A stretch of 64,000 nt of DNA, from contig JAMONM010000098.1 in the NCBI GenBank assembly GCA_027065825.1, forward strand, positions 1 to 64,000, in the 5' to 3' direction. This DNA comes from Campylobacterales bacterium. GTDB lineage: Bacteria > Campylobacterota > Campylobacteria > Campylobacterales > Nitratiruptoraceae. The translations under genes and the position numbers were made by a program. Of this stretch, positions 9,340-20,042 are shown piece by piece (the first letter of the stretch is position 1; each line of letters starts with the position of its first letter). The notes beneath the pieces were generated by a model. The model searched no databases. It saw only the letters and a program-made list of their open reading frames with translations, and was not told the DNA's origin.

Positions 9340-10116
9340 ATGAAAAAGCTGTTTTTGATCTTTTTGGTATCGATCTTTCTCGGTTGCGCAAAAAATCCTT
9401 ATACGGGAAGAAACCAGCTGATCTTGATATCCCCAAAGCAGGAGATAGCTATGGGGTTTTCGGCCAAGAACGAGGTTTTAAAAAAGAACAGGCTCTCCAA
9501 GAATAAAAAGTTAAACGCCAGATTGAAGCGCGTGGCTTCGAAAATCGCGGCAGCCGCCGAGAAGAGATTCGCCCCGGGTTACAAATGGGAGTTTTTTTTG
9601 CTGGATTCTCCCCAAATCAACGCCTTTTGTCTGCCCGGCGGAAAGATTTTCGTGTATGAGGGATTGATCAAATCGGTAAAAAACGACGACGAATTGGCCG
9701 GAGTTATAGGTCACGAAGTGGCTCACGCCATTTTACGCCACGGCAGCGAGAGAGTATCCATGGCCATGGTGGGGGATATGACCAGAGAGCTTCTTAGGGC
9801 CGGTGCCGTATTGAGTTCAAACGAGTGGTCTCCACTTTACGATCTGGCGTACGGATTGGGATCGACCTACGGAATACTCTATCCTTACAGCAGGAAGTTT
9901 GAATACGAAGCGGATCAGATGGGACTCTATCTGGCGTACGAGGCGTGTTACGATCCAACAAAGGCTATAGAGTTTTGGCAAAGGGACAAAAAGAGCAAAA
10001 AGGTTGCGGAGTTTTTTTCCACTCACCCCTCGGACGCCAAAAGAGCGGCCGCGCTTAGGGAGTATGTCAAGAGGCTCAGAGGGATAAAGCGAGAGTGTCC
10101 GTCTAATCTCAATTAA
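9340..10116 (+). CDS. M48 family metallopeptidase lipoprotein (LoiP/YggG-like)
   Basis: Lipobox FLGC, zinc motif HEVAH, EYEADQMG. Confidence 0.9.
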   Translation: MKKLFLIFLVSIFLGCAKNPYTGRNQLILISPKQEIAMGFSAKNEVLKKNRLSKNKKLNARLKRVASKIAAAAEKRFAPGYKWEFFLLDSPQINAFCLPGGKIFVYEGLIKSVKNDDELAGVIGHEVAHAILRHGSERVSMAMVGDMTRELLRAGAVLSSNEWSPLYDLAYGLGSTYGILYPYSRKFEYEADQMGLYLAYEACYDPTKAIEFWQRDKKSKKVAEFFSTHPSDAKRAAALREYVKRLRGIKRECPSNLN

Positions 10117-10168
10117 ATCATAATTTCGATATAATCGCACTCTGTGAAAGTTTTTAGGAGTTACCGTT

Positions 10169-10597
10169 ATGGAGTGTGAATTTCCCGTAGAAAATTGCGA
10201 CAGCCAAGAGATTCAAAAGATCTTTTCAAAAGTAAAAACAATCGCCGTAGTGGGTCTTTCTCCCAATCCGGACAAAGATAGCCACAAAGTCGCCTCCTAC
10301 CTTAAAAGCGTCGGGTATAAAATAGTTCCTATATATCCAAGAGGCGAGGAGATTTTGGGGGAGAAGGTTTATAAAAGCCTCGAAGATATTCCGTTTAAAG
10401 TCGATATGGTGGATATATTCAGAAAACCGGCGGCGGTTACGGCCGTGGTAGAGGCGGCCATTAGACGCGGGGACGTCTCTGTGGTTTGGATGCAAAAGGG
10501 GATTGTAAACAACGAAGCTGCGACTACCGCGAAAAAAGCCGGTATGGCGGTGGTACAGGATAGGTGTACCATGATAGAGCATAAGAGGCTTTTTTAG
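10169..10597 (+). CDS. CoA-binding protein (YccU-like)
   Basis: VGLSPNPDKDSHKVASYLKSVGYKIVPIYPRGEEILGEKVYKSLEDIP. Confidence 0.88.
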   Translation: MECEFPVENCDSQEIQKIFSKVKTIAVVGLSPNPDKDSHKVASYLKSVGYKIVPIYPRGEEILGEKVYKSLEDIPFKVDMVDIFRKPAAVTAVVEAAIRRGDVSVVWMQKGIVNNEAATTAKKAGMAVVQDRCTMIEHKRLF

Positions 10598-10607
10598 GCT
10601 TTCGACT

Positions 10608-11816
10608 ATGATTGAGCTTTCAAAAATCAAAGAGGCGCGAGAGAGAATAGCCAAAGTCGCGCCGGTTACCCCTTTTGCATATGCGCCAAGACTCAGCTCG
10701 AGACACAATGCGAAAATCTATCTGAAAAAGGAAAATCTTCAAACCACCGGAGCCTTCAAAATAAGAGGCGCTTTTAACAAGATAGCCTCTCTTTCCCCAA
10801 GTGAAAGGGAAAAAGGAGTGGTTGCGGCTAGTGCGGGCAATCATGCCCAGGGCGTGGCGTTTAGTTCCAGATATTTTAATATTCCGGCGACCATAGTGAT
10901 GCCGGAAAACACCCCTTTGACGAAGATCAACGGCGTAAAAGCCTACGGCGCTGAGGTTGTATTGCACGGCTCCAACTATGACGAGGCGTACGCCTTCGCT
11001 CTCGATTACGCAAAAGAGAGGTCCAAAGTATTCGTGCACCCTTTTGCCGATTACGATGTAATGGCCGGCCAGGGAACTATAGCTCTGGAGATTTTCGAGG
11101 AAATTCCGACTCTAGATACCGTGGTGGTTCCCATCGGCGGCGGCGGTTTGATCGCTGGAATGGCCAGTGCGATCAAACAGATTTCTCCGGATACTAAAGT
11201 CGTCGGCGTTACTGCCGCAGGAGCTCCGGCCATGAGAAACTCTTTTTATCTGGGGAGGCCCGTAGACTCGGTGGACGTAAGAACTATAGCCGACGGTATT
11301 GCGGTTAGAGATACGTCGAAAACAACACTCGATATAATTTTGGAAACTGTCGATGAGATAGTAGAGGTGGACGACGAGGAGATTGCGGATGCCATTTTGT
11401 TTTTGCTGGAGACCCAGAAACTGGTTGTAGAGGGAGCCGGAGCCGTAGGGGTTGCCGCTTTGATGTACGACAAGCTGGAGGTGGAAAACAAAAGCATAGC
11501 CATCGTGCTAAGCGGCGGCAATATCGATGTTACAATGCTTTCGGTGATAATAGAGAAGGGTCTTATTAAATCGTATAGAAAGATGAAACTGGTGGTTACT
11601 TTGATAGACAAACCGGGATCGTTGATGAAACTGACCGAAATCTTGGCCTCTGTCGGTGCGAATATAGTTCAGATAGGCTATGACAGAACTTCGGCCTCTT
11701 TGGCATATGGGGATGCGAACGTCTCCATAGCTTTAGAAACGAAAGGAAAAGAGCATCAAGAAGAGATAAGAACTCTCCTGCTAAAAAGCGGTTTTAGATT
11801 CCACGAGGAGTCTTGA
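10608..11816 (+). CDS. ilvA: Threonine ammonia-lyase
   Basis: PLP lysine motif GAFKIRGA, GGGGLIAG, C-terminal ACT domain. Confidence 0.92.
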   Translation: MIELSKIKEARERIAKVAPVTPFAYAPRLSSRHNAKIYLKKENLQTTGAFKIRGAFNKIASLSPSEREKGVVAASAGNHAQGVAFSSRYFNIPATIVMPENTPLTKINGVKAYGAEVVLHGSNYDEAYAFALDYAKERSKVFVHPFADYDVMAGQGTIALEIFEEIPTLDTVVVPIGGGGLIAGMASAIKQISPDTKVVGVTAAGAPAMRNSFYLGRPVDSVDVRTIADGIAVRDTSKTTLDIILETVDEIVEVDDEEIADAILFLLETQKLVVEGAGAVGVAALMYDKLEVENKSIAIVLSGGNIDVTMLSVIIEKGLIKSYRKMKLVVTLIDKPGSLMKLTEILASVGANIVQIGYDRTSASLAYGDANVSIALETKGKEHQEEIRTLLLKSGFRFHEES

Positions 11817-12721
11817 TGATAGCGATAGATATCGGTTCCAACTCCCTGCGCGCCATACGGTTCGATTGCGAAAAGATGAAAAAATTAGACGAGTTCGAAG
11901 CCATAGTTTCCACCGCTGAGGCCATAGAGAGCGGCGGCACGATTTTGCCGAAAACGGTGTCAAAGATCGAAAAAGCCCTAGAGGAGTTACTGCAAAGATT
12001 CGGACAGGAACCGGTAGTCGCCGTAGCCACAGCGGCTTTTAGAAAAGCGAAAAACGGTCCTCTTGTAGCCGAGTATCTGCAAGATAGATTCAAAATAGAT
12101 ATAGAGATAATTGATCCGGAAAGAGAGGGGATTTACGCCTCCGTTGCCGCCGAAACGATGCTGGAAAGTTTGGGTATGCACGGCGACAAATTCCTCCTGG
12201 CGGATATAGGCGGAGGCTCTACCGAGTTGGTTTTAAAACATCGAGACGACTATCTGATAGAGAGTTTCGATTTCGGTATCGTCACCCTTTCGCATAGATA
12301 CGGCTTCGATCAAAGCTCGCTAAAAAACGCTTTAGCGAAGGAGTTAGGCCGGATAAAAGAGTTTCTATACGGAGCGTACGAGCTCTTTTCGAAACCTAAA
12401 AGATTTGTGGCTTCAGGCGGCACTCCTACTACGGTGGCGGCATTGAAGCTGGGTATGGATTACGGCGGTTACGATGGAGAAAAGGTAAACGGCTGTTCCA
12501 TCTTTCCCAAAGATATAGACGAGGCTTTCAAAAAACTTGCGTCGCTAGGTGCGAAAGAGAGGGCGAAACTGGTGGGAGAGGGCAGAGAGGAGTATATTTT
12601 AACCGGCCTATTGTTGTTAAAAGGGCTCATGAGGGCGGCCGGATACGACGAGATAATAGCGTGCGACTACGGAGTTAGAGAGGGCGTTGCTATAAGCGAA
12701 TGTAAAAAAAATCAAAAATAG
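11813..12721 (+). CDS. Ppx/GppA family phosphatase
   Basis: AIDIGSNSLRA, LADIGGGSTEL, SGGTPTT; 4-bp overlap with ilvA. Confidence 0.9.
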   Translation: MMIAIDIGSNSLRAIRFDCEKMKKLDEFEAIVSTAEAIESGGTILPKTVSKIEKALEELLQRFGQEPVVAVATAAFRKAKNGPLVAEYLQDRFKIDIEIIDPEREGIYASVAAETMLESLGMHGDKFLLADIGGGSTELVLKHRDDYLIESFDFGIVTLSHRYGFDQSSLKNALAKELGRIKEFLYGAYELFSKPKRFVASGGTPTTVAALKLGMDYGGYDGEKVNGCSIFPKDIDEAFKKLASLGAKERAKLVGEGREEYILTGLLLLKGLMRAAGYDEIIACDYGVREGVAISECKKNQK

Positions 12722-12802
12722 CCGTTAATAAAGTTTTAAAAAGCTTATTTTGGATAAAATGAGATAAAATTTATCTGATTTAATTCCCCCTTAGGAGAGA
12801 AG

Positions 12803-14497
12803 ATGCAACAGATGACCGGCGCCAGAATGGTTGTTGAGGCGATGAAACGAGAGAACGTAGAGGTTGTTTTCGGTTATCCCGGCGGCGCGATAATGAACGT
12901 GTACGACGAAATTTACAAACACCGCTATTTTCAACATATTCTAACCAGACACGAGCAGGCCGCCGTCCATGCGGCCGACGGTTATGCCAGAGCCACGGGA
13001 AAAGTGGGCGTCGCTTTTGTGACCTCTGGTCCAGGTTTTACCAATGCGGTTACAGGTCTTGCCACCGCCTATATGGACTCGATACCTATTGTGGTCATCA
13101 GCGGTCAGGTTCCGATGAGCATGATTGGAACGGACGCCTTTCAGGAGATCGATGCCGTGGGCATTAGCAGGCCCTGTACAAAGCACAACTTTTTGGTAAA
13201 GGACGTCAAAGAGCTACCCTTTATACTCAAAGAGGCTTTCTATCTAGCCAAAAGCGGAAGACCGGGTCCGGTTCACGTGGATATTCCCAAAGACGTAACG
13301 GCCCAGATCGGGGAGTTCGACTATCCCCAGGAGATGAGACTGGAGACGTACAAACCGACCTACAAGGGCAATATGAGACAGATCAAAAAGGCCGTAGAGG
13401 CTATCGCAAAAGCCAAAAAGCCGGTTTTCTATCTGGGCGGAGGGATTGTCAGAAGCGGAGCGTACGAGCTGGTTAGAGAGTTCGTCTCTTTTACTCAGAT
13501 TCCGGCAGTAGAGACTTTGATGGCCAGAGGCGTTTTGAGATATGACGATCCCATGTTGCTGGGAATGGTGGGAATGCACGGAACCTATGCGGCGAACATG
13601 GCCATGAGCGAAGCGGATCTGTTGATAGCTCTTGGGCCTAGATTCGACGACAGGGTTACCGGTAAACTATCGGAATTCGCCAAGTACGCCGAAATTATTC
13701 ATGTGGATATAGATCCGAGTAGTATCGGTAAACTGGTTCATGTGGACTATCCCATAGTGGGCGATCTGAAAAACGTTTTGAAAGAGATGATTCCTCTGGC
13801 CAAAGAGAAGGTAGACAGCGCCAGATACGAAAACTGGAGAGAGATCCTAAAAAGATACCAGGAGCTACATCCTCTCTCGTACGAGGATAGCGGCGAGGTT
13901 TTGAAACCGGAATGGGTAATACAAAGAGTCGGCGAAAAATTAAAAGGTAGAGCCAGAATCTCTACGGACGTGGGTCAACATCAGATGTGGACCGCTCAAT
14001 TTTATCCGTTTACTCGTCCCGAGGAGTTTATCACCAGCGGTGGACTGGGTACCATGGGTTTCGGTTTTCCGGCCGCTATGGGCGTCAAACGTGGGGTTCC
14101 CGACGAGATTGCTATAAATTTCAGCGGCGACGGTTCCATATTGATGAATATACAGGAGCTTATTACCGCCGTGGAGTATCGTCTACCGGTTATAAACATT
14201 GTCTTGAACAATCATTATCTGGGAATGGTCAGACAGTGGCAGACGTTCTTTTACGATAAAAGATATGCGGAAACCGATCTTTCTATGCAGCCGGATTTCG
14301 TCAAGGTTGCCGAGAGCTTCGGCGGCATAGGTTACAGGGTGGAGACGAAGGAGGAGTTTGACAGGGCTCTCGAAGAGGCCATCAGCAAAAACGTGGTGGC
14401 GATCATAGACGTGATAGTCGACAGATACGAGAACGTATTGCCGATGGTGCCGGCAGGCGGAAGCCTTTATAATATGCTTTTAGAGTACAAGGACTGA
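12803..14497 (+). CDS. ilvB: Acetolactate synthase large subunit
   Basis: ThDP enzyme: FGYPGGAIMNVYD, GDGSILMNIQELITAVEYRLPV. Confidence 0.96.
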   Translation: MQQMTGARMVVEAMKRENVEVVFGYPGGAIMNVYDEIYKHRYFQHILTRHEQAAVHAADGYARATGKVGVAFVTSGPGFTNAVTGLATAYMDSIPIVVISGQVPMSMIGTDAFQEIDAVGISRPCTKHNFLVKDVKELPFILKEAFYLAKSGRPGPVHVDIPKDVTAQIGEFDYPQEMRLETYKPTYKGNMRQIKKAVEAIAKAKKPVFYLGGGIVRSGAYELVREFVSFTQIPAVETLMARGVLRYDDPMLLGMVGMHGTYAANMAMSEADLLIALGPRFDDRVTGKLSEFAKYAEIIHVDIDPSSIGKLVHVDYPIVGDLKNVLKEMIPLAKEKVDSARYENWREILKRYQELHPLSYEDSGEVLKPEWVIQRVGEKLKGRARISTDVGQHQMWTAQFYPFTRPEEFITSGGLGTMGFGFPAAMGVKRGVPDEIAINFSGDGSILMNIQELITAVEYRLPVINIVLNNHYLGMVRQWQTFFYDKRYAETDLSMQPDFVKVAESFGGIGYRVETKEEFDRALEEAISKNVVAIIDVIVDRYENVLPMVPAGGSLYNMLLEYKD

Positions 14498-14499
14498 AA

Positions 14500-14967
14500 A
14501 TGAGTGAAAGAAGAGTAATATCGGTAATAGTCTCCAACGAACACGGAGTGTTGACGAGGATAACCGGTCTTTTCGCCGCTAGAGGTTACAATATTGAGAC
14601 TTTGACGGTTGCTCCCATTCCTGATAGCAAATACTCAAGGCTTACGATAGTTACCAGCGGCAGTCCTAGAGTTATAGAGCAGATTATCAAACAGCTTCAT
14701 AAACTGATTCCGGTTTACAAGGTAATAGAGCACGAAGAGCTGATCGAAAAAGAGATGGTATTGGCAAAAATTCCTCTGGGCGAAAGGCTAGCCGACGTGG
14801 AAGCCCTATGCAAAGCCTATAACGGCAGTATAGTCAACGTGGGCAAAGACGGAATTATAGTCATGGTGGCCGACGAACCCAAAAGGGTCAAAAACTTTGT
14901 CCACGCGCTTTCAACTTTCGCCCCCAAGGAGATTATCAGAGGGGGCGTGGTGGCCATAGAGAGATAG
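14500..14967 (+). CDS. ilvH: Acetolactate synthase small subunit
   Basis: ACT domain: [36 protein letters not shown]. Confidence 0.95.
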   Translation: MSERRVISVIVSNEHGVLTRITGLFAARGYNIETLTVAPIPDSKYSRLTIVTSGSPRVIEQIIKQLHKLIPVYKVIEHEELIEKEMVLAKIPLGERLADVEALCKAYNGSIVNVGKDGIIVMVADEPKRVKNFVHALSTFAPKEIIRGGVVAIER

Positions 14968-14969
14968 TT

Positions 14970-15923
14970 ATGAAACTATCGGAAATAGCGAAAAAAGCCG
15001 GACTGGAACTAATAGGAGACGATAAAGAGATTAAATCCCTAAACTCTCTTGATAGGGCCGGCGATTTTGAATTGAGTTTTCTCGAAAATTCGCGTTTTTT
15101 GCCTCTTTTAAAGAGAAGTTCCGCCGCGGCGGTGATTCTAAAAAGGGAGTTTTTGGATTATCTGCCAAGGAGCTCTTCGGCTCTTGTTAGCGAGGAGCCC
15201 TATTTGAGTCTTGCCGAAGTATCTTCATATTTTGCCAAAGATCCGTTTAGGACAGAGGGAGATGCTCCGGTAATCGCGAAGGGGTCCGTTATAGCCGAGA
15301 ACGTATATTTGGGTTTTGGAACCAAAATAGGCAAAAACGTCAAAATTATGCCCGGAACCGTTATCGGCGACGATGTGGAAATAGGCGACGATACGTTGAT
15401 TTATCCCAACGTTACCGTCTATAGCGGCTGCAAAATAGGTAAAAGGTGCGTTATCCATTCCGGAACCGTTATAGGAAGCGACGGCTACGGGTTCGCTCAT
15501 ACTAAAGATGGACGCCACGTAAAGATTTACCAAAACGGTATAGTCGTAATCGAAGATGATGTTGAGATCGGGGCCAACTGTACTATAGACAGGGCCGTAT
15601 TCGAAGCCACCGTTATTCGTTCGGGAACGAAGCTTGACAATCTGATACAGATCGGACACAATTGCGAAATAGGAGAAAACGTTTTGATGGCTTCTCAGGT
15701 CGGTATATCAGGATCTACCAAAATCGGAAAAAACGTGGTTATGGGAGGTCAAAGCGCTACGGCCGGACATCTCGAAATAGGCGACTTCGCCACAGTTGCA
15801 GCCAGAGGAGGAGTAACCAAATCCATTCCCGGCGGCAAGACCTATGCCGGATTTCCGCTTAGGCCTCACAAAGAGTGGTTGAAACTGCAGGCTATCCTTT
15901 CGAGGCTTTTAAAAAAAGAGTAA
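14970..15923 (+). CDS. lpxD: UDP-3-O-(3-hydroxyacyl)glucosamine N-acyltransferase
   Basis: Left-handed beta-helix hexapeptide repeats, [25 protein letters not shown]. Confidence 0.94.
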   Translation: MKLSEIAKKAGLELIGDDKEIKSLNSLDRAGDFELSFLENSRFLPLLKRSSAAAVILKREFLDYLPRSSSALVSEEPYLSLAEVSSYFAKDPFRTEGDAPVIAKGSVIAENVYLGFGTKIGKNVKIMPGTVIGDDVEIGDDTLIYPNVTVYSGCKIGKRCVIHSGTVIGSDGYGFAHTKDGRHVKIYQNGIVVIEDDVEIGANCTIDRAVFEATVIRSGTKLDNLIQIGHNCEIGENVLMASQVGISGSTKIGKNVVMGGQSATAGHLEIGDFATVAARGGVTKSIPGGKTYAGFPLRPHKEWLKLQAILSRLLKKE

Positions 15924-15966
15924 AATAATGTGATATACTACTAAAAAGCCAAAGAAGGAGGCGTTT

Positions 15967-16260
15967 ATGGCAAAGAGCAACAGCGAGATAAAGATATTCA
16001 ACCTTTACGGAACCAAAGAGGGAGTGGTCAGCGTAGCCCACGTTACCGAGCCTTACGGTCCAGACAGCGAACCGGTTGTAAGCATCGGGATTTCGCTTAG
16101 CGGAAACGCGAAAGAGCCTGAATGGAAAGTTCATATCCCTTACGAAAATATCGACGATCTGATAGAGGCCCTGGAACTGGCCAAGGCGGAATTCGGTAAA
16201 GACTATATACCAACCCAGGTAAAGCCTGACGTTGACGAGGGAATAGTCGGCGGCGAATAG
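15967..16260 (+). CDS. Conserved hypothetical protein
   Basis: ORF with RBS aaggaggcg; no recognised domain. Confidence 0.6.
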   Translation: MAKSNSEIKIFNLYGTKEGVVSVAHVTEPYGPDSEPVVSIGISLSGNAKEPEWKVHIPYENIDDLIEALELAKAEFGKDYIPTQVKPDVDEGIVGGE

Positions 16261-16279
16261 AGCCGCCGAAGCGCTCGTT

Positions 16280-17446
16280 TTATGATTTTGAAGCCGCAAA
16301 CTCGGCTATACGTTCAATACCCTTTTTTATCGTCTCCATATCGGTAGCGAAACTGAATCTAAAATATCCCTCCATACCGAATCCTATCCCCGGTACCACG
16401 GCTACCTGCGCCTTTTCCAGCAGCTCTTTTGCGAACTTCATGGAATCTTTTTCAATTTTAGAGTGGTTTACGAATAGATAGAAGGCTCCCTGCGGCTTGA
16501 GTACGCTGATTCCCTCTATTTCATTGAAGAGTCTCACCGCTTCGTCCCGCCGTTTTTTAAACTCCTCTCGCATTTTTACTATATCTTGGTCTATAGAGCC
16601 GTCAAGTCCGGCGATTGCGGCTTTTTGAGTAATGGAGCATACGTTGGAGGTGCTTTGGCTTTGAAGCTTTTTCATGGCTTTTATCAGATCGGTATCGCTG
16701 CACGCCAGATATCCGAAACGCCAGCCGGTCATAGCCGCCGACTTGCTCAGACCGTTTATGGTAACTGTTCTTTTATACATATCTTCGCTCAAAGAGGCCG
16801 GAGAGACGAACTCTCCTTCGTAGGTGAGCTTTTCGTACATTTCGTCGCTGGCTACCAGTATGCCGGTCTCTTTTAAAACCTCCGCCAGAGCCTCCAGTTC
16901 ATCTTTGGAGTATACCGCACCTGTTGGATTTGAAGGGGTTGTTAAAATCAGCATTTTTGTTTTTGGAGTGATGGCCTCTTTGAGCTCTTTGGGGCCTATT
17001 TTAAATCCGCTGCTCTCGTCTGTGGGAATGAATACCGGTTTTCCGCCGCTGTATTTGACCAGTTCGGGATAGGTTACCCAATAAGGCGCCGGAATGATTA
17101 CTTCGTCTCCCTCGTCAATAACCGCCTGAAAGAGATTGAAAAGCGACTGTTTCGCTCCGTTGCTGACGATAATCTGCTGAGGTTTATAGGATATTTTGTT
17201 CTCTTTTTGGAGTTTTTTGGCTATTACCTCCAAGAGCTCAGGAATTCCCTCTACGGCAGTATATTTCGTAAACCCCTCCTCGATTGCTTTGATGGCGGCC
17301 TTTTTAATAGGATCGGGCGTGTCGAAATCAGGTTCTCCTGCCGAAAATCCCAGTACGTCCTTTCCCTGGGCCCTAAGTTCTCTGGCCAGCGAAGTGATGG
17401 CTATAGTCAAAGATTCCGAAAGTCTCTCTATCCGAGTTGAAAGCAT
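16280..17446 (-). CDS. aspC: Pyridoxal phosphate aminotransferase (aspartate aminotransferase family)
   Basis: Class I/II aminotransferase: GEPDFDTPDPIKKAA, TTPSNPTGAVYS, NGLSKSAAMTGWRFGY. Confidence 0.92.
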   Translation of the reverse strand: MLSTRIERLSESLTIAITSLARELRAQGKDVLGFSAGEPDFDTPDPIKKAAIKAIEEGFTKYTAVEGIPELLEVIAKKLQKENKISYKPQQIIVSNGAKQSLFNLFQAVIDEGDEVIIPAPYWVTYPELVKYSGGKPVFIPTDESSGFKIGPKELKEAITPKTKMLILTTPSNPTGAVYSKDELEALAEVLKETGILVASDEMYEKLTYEGEFVSPASLSEDMYKRTVTINGLSKSAAMTGWRFGYLACSDTDLIKAMKKLQSQSTSNVCSITQKAAIAGLDGSIDQDIVKMREEFKKRRDEAVRLFNEIEGISVLKPQGAFYLFVNHSKIEKDSMKFAKELLEKAQVAVVPGIGFGMEGYFRFSFATDMETIKKGIERIAEFAASKS

Positions 17447-17486
17447 ATTCTGCCCTTTCTTTGATTTTTGAAATTATAGCCTAATT

Positions 17487-18197
17487 TCACCCTTTCATCG
17501 ATTTGATGAAGGCCTCGTAAATGTGTTCTAGCTCCTCTTCCTCTTTTAGAAGGTCCTTGTTGCCCGTTGCGATCGCATGTTCCAAAATAGCTACACGTTT
17601 TATTAGATATTCGAACATCTCTTTGTCTATATCGGGAAGCTTGTTATGACTGAGCATCGATTTATCGAAACCTTTTTTTATCACCCTTGCCGGAATTCCC
17701 ACGGCGGTAGAGTCGTCAGGAACGTCCTTGACTACTACCGAATTGGCTCCGATTCGAACGTTTTTGCCGAGGGTTATGTTGCCTAATATCTTCGCGCCGG
17801 CGCCTATTACGGTTCCGCTTTTGATCGTTGGGTGTCTTTTTCCTTTATGCAGACTCACTCCGCCGAGAGTGACTTGCTGATATATCAGAACGTCGTCGCC
17901 TATTTGGGCGGTCTCGCCTATAACGACTCCTATGCCGTGATCTATAAAGACTCGTCTGCCGATAGTGGCGGCCGGATGGATATCGATACCGGTAAATATC
18001 TGATTGATTCCCATGATCATTCTCGCAAAAACTTTAAAGCCCTTTTTATAAAGACGATTGGCGATTCTATACCAAAAAAGGGCCCAGACTCCGGGATAGT
18101 TGGTAAACAGTTCCAGTCTCGATCTGATGGCCGGGTCGCGTTCAAAAGCTATATTGAAATCCTCTTTTATTATCTCCCACAACGAGACGTTGTTCAT
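17487..18197 (-). CDS. cysE: Serine O-acetyltransferase
   Basis: [42 protein letters not shown]. Confidence 0.94.
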   Translation of the reverse strand: MNNVSLWEIIKEDFNIAFERDPAIRSRLELFTNYPGVWALFWYRIANRLYKKGFKVFARMIMGINQIFTGIDIHPAATIGRRVFIDHGIGVVIGETAQIGDDVLIYQQVTLGGVSLHKGKRHPTIKSGTVIGAGAKILGNITLGKNVRIGANSVVVKDVPDDSTAVGIPARVIKKGFDKSMLSHNKLPDIDKEMFEYLIKRVAILEHAIATGNKDLLKEEEELEHIYEAFIKSMKG

Positions 18198-20041
18198 TCG
18201 CTATCCTTTTTGGGTGACATTTTCAAATAGCTGTTTTCGTTCAAAATCAGAGCCAGAAGTTCGAAAATTCTCTCTTTCTCCTCCTCGTCGATCAGATGGG
18301 AGTTGGCCAGATTGCTTTTTAAATTGCTCTGTAGCTCATTTAGATCGTAGTCGAGATCGTATAATATATCGAGAATACTTTGCGCCTCTACGATTCTTTC
18401 GAGCCTGTAGTCGCCGTTTTCGTCAAACTCTACCGTAACTTCGGTAGGATGCGTAAACAGATTGTGTTTCATTCCGAGAATCTCCTGATAGGCTCCCACG
18501 AGGAAAAAGGCCAGAAAATACTCTTCGTTTTTTAGATCGATATCGTGCAGATAGAGAGGATAGTCTATGTTGAAATCTATCTCCCCGTCGCTGTCGCAAG
18601 TTATATCCCACAAAGAGGCGCTTCTGGTCGGTCTGACATCTAGGTTGTTAAGGGGCATAACCGGAAACCTCTGTTTAAGCCCCCAAAAATCCGGCAGACT
18701 CTGGAAAAGAGAGAAGTTTAGCAGATATCTCTCCTGGACTCTGTCTTGAATTCTTTTCAATTCGTACGATTTTGAATTTTTTAGTAGCTCTATCGCCTTT
18801 TTTATGATCAAATGGACCAAAATTTCAGTGTTGCTTCTATCTTGCAGATCTATATAACCCAGATCGAAGAGGGTCAACAAAGACTCCATGTGGTCCAAGC
18901 TATCATGCAGATACTCGATAGCGTTTTTTCTGTTTATGGTTTTGTACAGATCGTATAGTTCCTCTATAAGGGGAGGATTCGTTTTTTTGAGTTTTAGACC
19001 CCTTTCGGTATATTCCTGGCTGAAAAGCTCAAGCACCGGAGCTATCAGTACCGCATGGGGAGCCGCGATGTAGCGTCCGGACTCCGTGAATATATCCGGC
19101 TGTATAACTCCTTTTTGTTCGGCTATCTCCTTTAACAAAAACACCACGTCGTTGGTGAACTCTGTTATCGTATAGTTTGCGGCGTGAAAGTTTTCGTGCT
19201 GGGAGTATTCTATTGCCAGTCCGCCGCCTAAATTTATCGCGCCTAGATTTTCGGCACCCATTTTTCTCAGTTCCGCATAGATGTTGCCAGCTTCTCTGAG
19301 CGCTCTTTTTACCGGGGCTATTTCGCTGATCTGACTGCCTATATGAAAATGTATCATTTTGAATTTCTGTAAAAGATCGTTCTTTTTGAGCAGTTCAACC
19401 GCCTCTAGCAGTTCTGTGGAGGTTAAACCGAATTTCGAGTTGATACCGCCGCTTTTTGCCCATATTCCGATACCCGAACTGTGTAGTCTGATTCTAAGTC
19501 CGATATCGGGTATAGGTTCTCCCAGCTCTTTTGCCACCTCCAGGATCGTTTCGAGTTCGTTTAAACCCTCTATCGTAAGCGTGATATCAAATCCCATTTT
19601 TGCGGCGATGAAGCCCAGATTTATCATCCCTTTGTCTTTGAACCCGTTGACGGTAATAGGTGCTTTTTTATGGTTGTAGGCCATTGCTATTATCAACTCG
19701 GCTTTACTGCCGGCTTCGAGTCCGTAGTTGTACTCTTTTCCTATTTCCACCAAGGAGGTGATGAAGTTTGGAAACTGGTTGACCTTTAAAGGAAAAACAG
19801 CGTTGAAACTGCCTTGATAATCGAAACTCTTCATGGCTCTTTTGAACTCTTTGTAGAGAGTGCCGATCTGTTTTTGTATCAGATGCGGAAATCTTATCAG
19901 CAGCGGACCCCTAATTCCCGTTTGTCTAACCTTTTTAGTGATTTCGAGCAAAGATGGTTTTGAACGGTAGTTTACCTTTACTACTCCATCTTCGACAATG
20001 AAGTTGTTCTGACTCCAAATTTTTATACCGTAATCGAACAT
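18194..20041 (-). CDS. speA: Biosynthetic arginine decarboxylase
   Basis: [36 protein letters not shown]; full-length group IV decarboxylase. Confidence 0.94.
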   Translation of the reverse strand: MFDYGIKIWSQNNFIVEDGVVKVNYRSKPSLLEITKKVRQTGIRGPLLIRFPHLIQKQIGTLYKEFKRAMKSFDYQGSFNAVFPLKVNQFPNFITSLVEIGKEYNYGLEAGSKAELIIAMAYNHKKAPITVNGFKDKGMINLGFIAAKMGFDITLTIEGLNELETILEVAKELGEPIPDIGLRIRLHSSGIGIWAKSGGINSKFGLTSTELLEAVELLKKNDLLQKFKMIHFHIGSQISEIAPVKRALREAGNIYAELRKMGAENLGAINLGGGLAIEYSQHENFHAANYTITEFTNDVVFLLKEIAEQKGVIQPDIFTESGRYIAAPHAVLIAPVLELFSQEYTERGLKLKKTNPPLIEELYDLYKTINRKNAIEYLHDSLDHMESLLTLFDLGYIDLQDRSNTEILVHLIIKKAIELLKNSKSYELKRIQDRVQERYLLNFSLFQSLPDFWGLKQRFPVMPLNNLDVRPTRSASLWDITCDSDGEIDFNIDYPLYLHDIDLKNEEYFLAFFLVGAYQEILGMKHNLFTHPTEVTVEFDENGDYRLERIVEAQSILDILYDLDYDLNELQSNLKSNLANSHLIDEEEKERIFELLALILNENSYLKMSPKKDSE

Positions 20042-20042
20042 T

